Shown here one piece after another: positions 28,998-36,535 of a stretch of DNA of 64,000 bases (its first letter is position 1; each line of letters starts with the position of its first letter). A program made the position numbers and the translations under genes. The stretch is taken from positions 117,087 through 181,086 of the forward strand of contig NZ_JSVC01000006.1 of NCBI RefSeq assembly GCF_000814475.1, in the 5' to 3' direction. The notes beneath the pieces are model-generated. The model had not been told where the DNA came from. It ran no database searches and saw only the letters and a program-made list of their open reading frames with translations. This DNA comes from Flavihumibacter solisilvae (lineage in GTDB: Bacteria; Bacteroidota; Bacteroidia; Chitinophagales; Chitinophagaceae).

Positions 28998-29107
28998 GAT
29001 TCGAACCTTAGACTGGCATTTGGGAAAAGTGGTCACAAAATGTGACCAGTGCAGCCGGTTTGCAGTCTTAGGTATCAAAAGAACGAAGAAATTTAAACAA
29101 CAGGACC

Positions 29108-29452
29108 ATGCTAGTCACCTCCGCAGCATTTCTCATCGCCATCTCCCTCGTGGTATTCGGGATCGCCTATTATTATCTCACCACCAGAAACCGGGAACGC
29201 ATGGCTATCATCGAAAAAGGTCTTCCCCCGGATTATTTCAAGGGCTCCGGCCATTACCTGCCCCTCATTCTTACCCTGGGTATTGTCTGTATCGGGATCG
29301 CGCTGGGCATTGTGGTGGCACTGTGGCTGATCTCACTTCGGGTAAGCGCTTACGAGAAACTCATCCTGCCGATTTCTGTTTTCCTGTTCATGGGCCTCAG
29401 CCTGGTAGCGTCCTACTTCGTGCTAAAATCGATCCGGGATAAAAAGGGTTAA
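29108..29452 (+). CDS. DUF6249-like membrane protein
   Basis: 114 residues with three membrane helices (about 5-24, 50-73 and 84-107). The stretch NRERMAIIEKGLPPDYFKGS after the first helix is the typical signature of this small family, found across Bacteroidota next to ECF sigma factors. It starts 110 bp from the divergent sigma factor start and 12 bp before the serine hydrolase gene, so it may be a target of that sigma factor. No activity is known. Confidence 0.82.
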   Translation: MLVTSAAFLIAISLVVFGIAYYYLTTRNRERMAIIEKGLPPDYFKGSGHYLPLILTLGIVCIGIALGIVVALWLISLRVSAYEKLILPISVFLFMGLSLVASYFVLKSIRDKKG

Positions 29453-29464
29453 TAAACAATTTAT

Positions 29465-31108
29465 ATGACGTATGTAACAAAGCGGCTACTGCCCTGCATC
29501 CTGCTGACCATGTTGATAGCAACACATGGTCTTTGCCAAAATAACCCGCAGTTTGATTCTTTACTGCGTAAGCAGCTTTCTGTTGAAAGTCCTGGTGGCA
29601 CGGCTATCGTCGCAAAAGACGGAAAGATCATCTACCGGAAAGCCTTCGGCAAAGCAAACCTTGAGGTGAACGCAGACATGGATCCCGGTTATGTTTTCCG
29701 CGTTGGGTCGATAACCAAACAATTCACCGCCCTCGCCATCTTGAAGCTTGCCGAGCAAGGGAAACTGTCACTCGCGGATACAGTAACGCAATTTATCCCG
29801 GACTTTCCCATGCAGGGATTTGCGATCACCATTGAACACCTGCTGACACACACTTCGGGAATAAAGAACCTCACCGGGCTCGGCAGTTTCACTGCACAGG
29901 CACAACGCACAGATCATAGTCCTGCGGAACTGGTTAATCTCTTTAAGAATGAACCACTTGACTTTCCGCCTGGCACCAATTTTAGGTATTCCAATTCGGG
30001 TTATATCCTGCTGGGATTGATCATCGAAAAAGTTTCCGGGAAAAAATATGCAGACTATATCAGCGAAAATTTCCTGCAGCCGCTGAACATGAAGAACTCG
30101 TCAATTGATAACTCGTCAACTATAATTTCCGGCCGGGTTTCGGGGTACAGCAAACGAAATGCTGTGTTCAGCAACACGGGTTACCTGAGTATGACGATCC
30201 CCTACGCTGCGGGCTCATTACTGACAAATGTTGACGACCTGTTGGTATGGTATGAAGCGCTTGCGAGCCGGAAGCTGTTGAGCGAGGCGAGTTTGCAGAA
30301 GGCGCAAACTTCGCATCAGCTGGGCGATGGCAGGCAAACAGGTTATGGTTTTGGCTGGGAAACGGGGAATGTACAAGGCAGCCCGGCGATCAAACATGCT
30401 GGCAGGATCAATGGGTTCGTGACATATGCGGTCTACCTGCCTGTCGAGAAAATCTTTGTAGCGATTTTTTCCAATTGCGATTGCACAGACAACCTTGAGA
30501 TCCCTGCATCAAAAATGGCCGCTATTGCAATGGATAAACCTTATCAATACACGCGGGTTGACGTTACACCTAAAGAACTGGAGGGCTACCAGGGAATCTA
30601 CAAGTCGGGTAATGAAGAGAAAAAAGTATCGCTTGAAGATGGACGGTTGCTTTATTGCAACAGGGGAGGAACAAAGTCTGAGCTTATCCCTATTGGCAAG
30701 GACAAATTCTTCCTCGAGAACACGCTTACCACTTTAGAGTTTGCAAGACATGCAAATGGCCAGATCGTTTCGACTCATGTAAGCAGCTTAGGACTACCTG
30801 TTACCCTCACCCGAACAAAGGAAGAAATCAAACGCCTGGCGGTCGTAAATGTTGATGACAAAACACTCAGCAAATACGTTGGCAATTACCAGTTTTCGCC
30901 CGGGCCTCTTTTCTCAATAGTTAAAGAAGGTGGCAAATTATACGGCCAGGTGGGACAGGATAAAAAAGAGATCCTGCCATACGACCGCAACAAATTCTTC
31001 GCCAGGGAGATCGATGCAATGATCATCTTCAATTTAGACAAGAACGGCAATGTCGTAAGCCTGACGAAGATCCAGGGCGGCGAAATGGTTGCGAAAAGAA
31101 TAGACTAG
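29465..31108 (+). CDS. Secreted serine hydrolase, class C beta-lactamase/DD-peptidase family
   Basis: 547 residues. A signal peptide ends near residue 24 (LCQ). The SxxK motif is Ser82-Ile-Thr-Lys85 (RVGSITKQF), the second motif is Tyr175-Ser176-Asn177 (FRYSNSGY), and a KTG-box equivalent His-Ala-Gly follows (IKHAGRINGF). The C-terminal 190 residues are DUF3471-type beta modules (ELEGYQGIYK, LSKYVGNYQF). Such enzymes cleave esters, D-amino-acid peptides or beta-lactams; which one cannot be decided here. It is co-transcribed with the DUF6249-like gene. Confidence 0.9.
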   Translation: MTYVTKRLLPCILLTMLIATHGLCQNNPQFDSLLRKQLSVESPGGTAIVAKDGKIIYRKAFGKANLEVNADMDPGYVFRVGSITKQFTALAILKLAEQGKLSLADTVTQFIPDFPMQGFAITIEHLLTHTSGIKNLTGLGSFTAQAQRTDHSPAELVNLFKNEPLDFPPGTNFRYSNSGYILLGLIIEKVSGKKYADYISENFLQPLNMKNSSIDNSSTIISGRVSGYSKRNAVFSNTGYLSMTIPYAAGSLLTNVDDLLVWYEALASRKLLSEASLQKAQTSHQLGDGRQTGYGFGWETGNVQGSPAIKHAGRINGFVTYAVYLPVEKIFVAIFSNCDCTDNLEIPASKMAAIAMDKPYQYTRVDVTPKELEGYQGIYKSGNEEKKVSLEDGRLLYCNRGGTKSELIPIGKDKFFLENTLTTLEFARHANGQIVSTHVSSLGLPVTLTRTKEEIKRLAVVNVDDKTLSKYVGNYQFSPGPLFSIVKEGGKLYGQVGQDKKEILPYDRNKFFAREIDAMIIFNLDKNGNVVSLTKIQGGEMVAKRID

Positions 31109-31110
31109 TT

Positions 31111-31185
31111 GCCGCAGATAACGAACGCAATGTGTATGTGGCTGACAGGGGTAATGATCGTATCAGGAATATTATAATTGGATAA
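31111..31185 (+). pseudogene. Remnant of an NHL-repeat protein C-terminus
   Basis: Two bases after the preceding stop codon, an open frame without a start reads AADNERNVYVADRGNDRI, then RNIIIG and a TAA. This is the last strand set of an NHL/beta-propeller repeat (the usual form is GNVYVADxxNxRIRKI). No upstream part exists, so it is a leftover of a deleted gene, joined to the hydrolase gene by a deletion. Confidence 0.7.
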
Positions 31186-31222
31186 GCACAATTGAAACCA
31201 GTTTCTACCTTAGTTTTAAGGA

Positions 31223-32005
31223 ATGGAAAGATTAATCAAGCCTGAATATTTCCAAACCTGGAAATCCATGTCCGACATCGATATCCGGAAAGAATTTTCG
31301 GCTATCGAACAAAAGGCACTGGAGTCACACAGCTTTACTTTTTATACGTCTGTTTCCGTTATGTCATCGTCAAAAATTGAAGGTGAGCAAATGGAACTCG
31401 ACAGTTACGTGCAGCATAAACTACTTAATATCGAGTATCTCCCGGAACTTACCGAAAAACCAAATGACCTTTACAATGCTTACCTGTTTGCCAAAGTGAA
31501 CAGGCTAAATCAGAATAGTTTTACGAAGGCACATACCCTGATCACTGCACACTTGTTACCCGAAAACCAGAGAGGGACCGTCAGAAAAACGGAAATGCTG
31601 GTCATGGAGCATAAAACAGGCAGGATTCAATACGAGGCTGCACCATTGAACATAGTAACCGAATATTATACTTTATTGTGGAATGAAATAGATGCACTTT
31701 TAAAGCAAAACCTTACAATTGAAGAAGTATTTTATTTTGCTTCGTTTGTTCACCTGGCTTTTGTGAATATCCATCCATTCAGTGATGGTAATGGGCGGAT
31801 TGCCCGTTTATTGGAAAAATGGTTCCTCGCCGAGAAACTGGGCGAAAAAGCATGGTATATACAATCAGAAAAGTACTACTACAAAAACGTAACGGATTAT
31901 TATAAAAACCTGGCCAGGCTAGGTCTGTACTATGAAAAATTGGATTACGATAAGGCTATACCCTTCCTGCTTATGCTTCCACAAGCATTAACTTTTGAAA
32001 AATGA
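31223..32005 (+). CDS. Fic-domain protein (AMP-transferase-like, self-inhibited)
   Basis: 260 residues. The full Fic core motif HPFSDGNGRIAR is present at residues 184-195, with the catalytic His184. An N-terminal inhibitory helix carries Ser-x-x-x-Glu-Gly with Glu53 (SSSKIEGEQ), which marks a class II Fic that blocks its own active site. The class usually AMPylates a protein partner. No antitoxin is needed and none is seen. The gene converges with the lipoprotein gene at 32012, 6 bp apart. The target is unknown. Confidence 0.93.
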   Translation: MERLIKPEYFQTWKSMSDIDIRKEFSAIEQKALESHSFTFYTSVSVMSSSKIEGEQMELDSYVQHKLLNIEYLPELTEKPNDLYNAYLFAKVNRLNQNSFTKAHTLITAHLLPENQRGTVRKTEMLVMEHKTGRIQYEAAPLNIVTEYYTLLWNEIDALLKQNLTIEEVFYFASFVHLAFVNIHPFSDGNGRIARLLEKWFLAEKLGEKAWYIQSEKYYYKNVTDYYKNLARLGLYYEKLDYDKAIPFLLMLPQALTFEK

Positions 32006-32011
32006 GAAGGG

Positions 32012-32620
32012 TCAATACCGGGCCTCATGAACCTTTAACTCGTCTAATATGAATTGCATTTTCTGCGCTTCCACGATGCCATTTTTTACGTTTTCAAATA
32101 AATCAGCATACTCATAATAGCGATAAAGACCGCAGGTTGAAACCTCCACTACCGCAAAGCCACCATGGGTAGAATATATGTCGTAACCATTTACCTTTCT
32201 CATATCCGGCATCCCGATAATGTCATGTTCCACAAACTTTAATAAAAGCTTATTCAATGAGCCGCTTAACTTCCTTTTTTTGAGACCCATACCATCCTCA
32301 CAGGATTCCAAATCCGAAAATTCGTGAACATTCCCATACAGATCTTTGCCATCGTATTTAATTGAATACACTTTACGGCCGCAGGTCGTAACTGGCTCTC
32401 CCACCCAAATCCTAACCTGGAATCCGGGGACACCGTTAGACAGATCATCAAAATGGAATCTGTTAATCCACTGCGGAATTACCTTATTCAAATGAGTCTG
32501 GCGCCCGTCTTGTTCTTTTGCTACATCGCTAATAAATCCCTTATCAACTGGACAAGCGAGGGGTGGCTTGTCACATCCCAGTGCAACAACCATTATGATT
32601 AACAAATTCAGGGTTCTCAT
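32012..32620 (-). CDS. Hypothetical lipoprotein
   Basis: 202 residues. The leader MRTLNLLIIMVVALGC fits a short lipoprotein signal with lipobox ALGC. Several cysteines in the mature part (CPVD, TTCGRK, LESCEDG, VSTCGLY) suggest disulfides. No domain is recognised. It is divergent from the large gene at 32853, and the region between contains two GGGAAA/CCC-like boxes oriented toward that gene. Confidence 0.65.
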   Translation of the reverse strand: MRTLNLLIIMVVALGCDKPPLACPVDKGFISDVAKEQDGRQTHLNKVIPQWINRFHFDDLSNGVPGFQVRIWVGEPVTTCGRKVYSIKYDGKDLYGNVHEFSDLESCEDGMGLKKRKLSGSLNKLLLKFVEHDIIGMPDMRKVNGYDIYSTHGGFAVVEVSTCGLYRYYEYADLFENVKNGIVEAQKMQFILDELKVHEARY

Positions 32621-32712
32621 GAAAACAGGTACTTAGGAAGAATATTCAATTAATTCTAAAGAAAGCTAATTATGCTGAAGGGTGCAACACTACCCGAAGT
32701 TTTATACCTACG

Positions 32713-32760
32713 CGGGGATTCTCCCCGGGAAAATCACTGAGCCTACCGGGGAAATCACCC
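32713..32760 (+). promoter_or_regulatory. Two GGGGA/CCC boxes upstream of the large-protein pair
   Basis: Box a at 32713-32727 reads CGGGGATTCTCCCCG, a perfect inverted repeat. Box b at 32747-32760 reads CGGGGAAATCACCC and is followed by TTCCCC, matching the other boxes of the window. Box b starts 105 bp before the ATG at 32853, and TACATTCA, a weak TAnnTTTG-like element, follows about 35 bp later. Confidence 0.55.
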
Positions 32761-32852
32761 TTCCCCATCACTTTCTTCGGTTATACATTCATGATCGTCT
32801 GCACCGGCTGCCTGCCGTAATCATCATCCATAACAACTAAAATCTGAATAAT

Positions 32853-35800
32853 ATGGCCGCATCAAGTCCATACGTACCCACCAATACAATTACCGGTAAA
32901 GTAGTAGAAAAAGAAACCAGCACCGGCATAGCAAACGTAGTGGTAGTCATCTATGATTTCGATCCTGGTGGAAGACCGGAAGAAGAAATACCCGGCGCCC
33001 ATCAACCGGGCGCCACCCTTGCACCACCTGTAAACGCCAACAGGCCCAACCTGGGCGACAGGCTCGGCTCTGTTCTCACCTCAAATGACGGATCATTCGT
33101 ACTCAATTATTCTGAACCTGAATTCAGGAGGCAATCACCCGATGAACAACGACCTGACCTGCTCTTAATGGTACAGGCACCCGAAGATGCCGACAGTCTG
33201 CAGGAGCCCAGTATGCTGTTTGTAAGCAAAGCCCTCAGGCAAAATTCCGGCAGAATTGAATCCTATTTTATCAGGATCCCAAAGAAGACCTTGAACGATG
33301 CCGGCATCTACCCTTCCCAGTCAGGACTCGAAGTCTCAAAAAGCAAAGTGGACCGCTACACAGAAAAGAAAGACGCAGAACAGGAATACGAAAATGGGAT
33401 TGCCGGTTATCATAAGACCAAAGTGGAACAGGCAGCTGCTGATAAAAAACTTTTCGCGGAACGGGTCAGGAAATCTCTTGCTACGGACACCTCTATTCAA
33501 CGCGACCACCTGAAAGGCACTTTCTTACAACCAGGCGAACTGGTTAAGGATAAAGTAACTGACATTTTTACCCGGGGAATCGATACAGTAAACACCCAAC
33601 TGCAATCATCGACCAGGGGAGTACCTGTCAACCTTTACCTGGGCGAGGAAGACATGGAACAACTGCAATCCTATTTTGCAAGTGCAAGCAATGGCTTTGC
33701 CACGATCCCCGAATCACTGATCCGTCCCATCCTCTACCGGGCATCCAACTCGGAAAATATCGGCACTTTACTTGCCCAGAATCCCATCGAAAAATTCAAC
33801 CGGGAAACCACAACCGAAGAGCAGGATGCATTGAAAATTTTAAAGTCTCCTCCTCCGCCTCCAAATCCGAACAACGGAACAACTGGTCCCAACAATTCAA
33901 CGATCCCTAACGGTTCCAACGGGCCTGAAGTTTCTCTCCTCGCCCCCTTCTCTGATCTCGACCTGAAGATCCAGCTCGCTAAGTTGCTTACCGACATGCC
34001 ATCACCCGACAACGTACAACAGCCCGGCAAGATCCCATCGCGCCCTTCGATTGAAACCATCGCATCCAGCCTCGAGAACTTCAGCCTGAAAAAAGGCCCG
34101 GCCGATGTTGCGGCTTATTATGATTTCAACTCCCTGCAAATTGCATTCGATCATGTATGGCAACAACTGTTTGATGAAGAACTGATCAACAGCAGTTACT
34201 ATGTAAACCAAAAAATCCAGCAGCAGACAGGGGTCAATCCCAATGCCGGTGATAAATTCGCTGTGGCGAATTTCAATGCGATCCTTACAGCATCATTTAC
34301 AACTTTCCTTACACAAGTGCCCGCCAATGTAACCGCCCATTTCGATATCACCCGTGAAGAATGGAATGACCTGGAAAAATCATCCCAGGACAAACTGATG
34401 CAGATTGCAAAAAGCCTTGACGATAGCCTGATCCCCAATTTGGATCCCCAGGGACAGGGCTTCCATGTTACCTATGATGCTTTTACGAAAGCAAAGTATT
34501 TTGAGAAACTCGTTGAACAGGGCGAGCGCATCATTGACTCTGTCAGGCACGACAACTATTATTCCATGCACAAAACACTGCGGGATCTTCACCAGCGCCT
34601 GAACTCAGCCTATGAGTACACGGTATTTGCATCAGATAATAACGACTACAGCGTCAACTTCGGAGTACTCAATACTTATCGCCAACAGTGGCTTCCATTA
34701 AACTACCAGGTGGGAAAACTCTGCAGCACCAAGCCCCTTGCCCCCAAGGAAGAGAGCGAATACCATCTAAAGATCAAGCGCCATTCCAAACGCAGCGATA
34801 AAGAAGCAAGAAAGAACAACAGTACCATGACAGGTGAACAAACATCCCTGTACCGGGTAGAAGCGGATATAGTTGCGAAGGCGCAAAACAAAACCAGCTT
34901 CAATCATTCCGGCGATGGCACCTACAATATCGGCATAGCCAAAATGGATGCGAAAACTTCCTTTGGCATAGATGCGCAGGAAGAGTCAGCACAAACCCGG
35001 AAAGACTTCCGCGAATCTATCCTGAAATCAACCCAGGAATACAAGGATGAACGCACCATAGAAATCACTACCGACGCATCCACAGACATCGAATCAACCG
35101 AATCCGGCAAGATCTTCAACCCGAATGATTCCATGGCTGTTACCTATCTCTTTTACGAACTGCAGCGGCGATACCGGATTTCAGAGCAACTGTACCGCGT
35201 AATGCCGGTTGTGCTGGTTGCCCAACCTGTCCCCCAACCTCATGAAATAACAGAAGCCTGGGTAATTGCCAACGACTGGATCCTGAACCGCTTCCTGCTC
35301 GATGACAGTTTCCGCGCCACCCTCATTTACCTAGCCAATAAAAGTGTGGGTGATGACTTTGCCCTGCGTGAACTCAGGCGCAACCTTCGTGAGCAAAGAA
35401 ATCTTGTACAATCCCTCAAATCAGAATTTGCCGCAGCGAGCAGCGAAGCAGACAATAAATACCGTGCGCTCCTCAACAAGATCAGTGCGCGGCTGGATGC
35501 ATCATCCGATGCGAACGGCGAAGGCTTCTTTACCAATGTGGTTGCCTCTTTCGGCTATAATGATGCTGACCCGGAAACTGCCCGTGCCCGCGAACTGGCA
35601 GCGAATGACGAACACCGTTATGCCGTGGAAAAAGCGGAGAAAATATCCGTATCATTAAAACAGGAGATCACCAACCTGCATACACTCACTGCTGAGTACA
35701 ATAAAGCGCTGAAGGATCACCTCGACAATGAGACCCGTGTTTCAAGGTTGCTTGTCCACTTCCGCAATAACATCCTCTATTATATGCAGGCGATCTGGAG

Positions 35801-36533
35801 CCTGGAGCCACCCGACCAACGCTTCCTGCGGCTACAGAAAGTGCAGGTTCCCGACCTTGTGCTGGACGGAGAAAAAACCTACAAAGTAGAAGTGGCCAAT
35901 TCGATGGATGTATTCGCCATGTTCAGACCCGACGGCACCACCAAACATAAAGCTACTGTATCGGGCAAGCTGAAGAAACCATTCACCTATAAGTCGCTGG
36001 TGGAAGTTGCGGAGATCGATCAGCCACTCGGTTTCAAGGGCAACTACATCATCTTCCCGATGAAGCAGCACAATGCCCTTACCGACTTCATGGCCGCTCC
36101 TTTCATCGATGCTGCCTTTGGTGCCATGGATCCGGACCAATGGACAAATATCAACCTGGACGATTTTTCGAAGTACATTAAGAACCTCCACGATACGGAC
36201 CCGGAAAAATTTGAAAAGTGGAAACCAGCTTTGCACGACATGCTAGGCCAGCTGCTGGCAGACCCTTTACGCAATGGCGACGAAGTGATCATACCATCGG
36301 GTTCACTGTACATCGAAGCCCTGCCCGCCACTCATCCCCTGCTGGAAGATTTCAAACTGCGCCATCGCGAACTCGATGTTTACAAAGTGCAGGAGGAAGT
36401 CAGGAAACTGGGACTTGAAAATCTCCGTTATGCCTCAAGGCTCATCCACAATGAACGCACGGATCCAGAAATTGAAAAATACATTTCGATCGATGGAAAA
36501 GACAATCCGCAGATTGGGATAAACGAAAACTGA
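32853..36533 (+). CDS. Very large leaderless protein with N-terminal Ig-like regulatory domain
   Basis: 1226 residues, no signal peptide. An N-terminal carboxypeptidase-regulatory-like beta domain (about 8-110: TITGKVVEKETSTGIANVVV and DRLGSVLTSNDGSFVLNY) is followed by a long helical region with charged stretches (YENGIAGYHKTKVEQAAADK), a Pro/Asn linker near 332-350 (SPPPPPNPNNGTTGPNN), and more helical, Lys/Glu-rich sequence to the end, including a likely coiled coil near 840-960. No enzyme motif is seen. It is 2 bp from the next gene, whose C-terminus resembles a toxin domain, so it could be a carrier or structural partner. The function is unknown. It is preceded by two regulon boxes. Confidence 0.85.
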   Translation: MAASSPYVPTNTITGKVVEKETSTGIANVVVVIYDFDPGGRPEEEIPGAHQPGATLAPPVNANRPNLGDRLGSVLTSNDGSFVLNYSEPEFRRQSPDEQRPDLLLMVQAPEDADSLQEPSMLFVSKALRQNSGRIESYFIRIPKKTLNDAGIYPSQSGLEVSKSKVDRYTEKKDAEQEYENGIAGYHKTKVEQAAADKKLFAERVRKSLATDTSIQRDHLKGTFLQPGELVKDKVTDIFTRGIDTVNTQLQSSTRGVPVNLYLGEEDMEQLQSYFASASNGFATIPESLIRPILYRASNSENIGTLLAQNPIEKFNRETTTEEQDALKILKSPPPPPNPNNGTTGPNNSTIPNGSNGPEVSLLAPFSDLDLKIQLAKLLTDMPSPDNVQQPGKIPSRPSIETIASSLENFSLKKGPADVAAYYDFNSLQIAFDHVWQQLFDEELINSSYYVNQKIQQQTGVNPNAGDKFAVANFNAILTASFTTFLTQVPANVTAHFDITREEWNDLEKSSQDKLMQIAKSLDDSLIPNLDPQGQGFHVTYDAFTKAKYFEKLVEQGERIIDSVRHDNYYSMHKTLRDLHQRLNSAYEYTVFASDNNDYSVNFGVLNTYRQQWLPLNYQVGKLCSTKPLAPKEESEYHLKIKRHSKRSDKEARKNNSTMTGEQTSLYRVEADIVAKAQNKTSFNHSGDGTYNIGIAKMDAKTSFGIDAQEESAQTRKDFRESILKSTQEYKDERTIEITTDASTDIESTESGKIFNPNDSMAVTYLFYELQRRYRISEQLYRVMPVVLVAQPVPQPHEITEAWVIANDWILNRFLLDDSFRATLIYLANKSVGDDFALRELRRNLREQRNLVQSLKSEFAAASSEADNKYRALLNKISARLDASSDANGEGFFTNVVASFGYNDADPETARARELAANDEHRYAVEKAEKISVSLKQEITNLHTLTAEYNKALKDHLDNETRVSRLLVHFRNNILYYMQAIWSLEPPDQRFLRLQKVQVPDLVLDGEKTYKVEVANSMDVFAMFRPDGTTKHKATVSGKLKKPFTYKSLVEVAEIDQPLGFKGNYIIFPMKQHNALTDFMAAPFIDAAFGAMDPDQWTNINLDDFSKYIKNLHDTDPEKFEKWKPALHDMLGQLLADPLRNGDEVIIPSGSLYIEALPATHPLLEDFKLRHRELDVYKVQEEVRKLGLENLRYASRLIHNERTDPEIEKYISIDGKDNPQIGINEN

Positions 36534-36535
36534 TC

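Noticed and set aside
28990..29020. Sequence GATTCGAACC resembling a tRNA T-loop
   Set aside because: No acceptor, D or anticodon arms fit around it.
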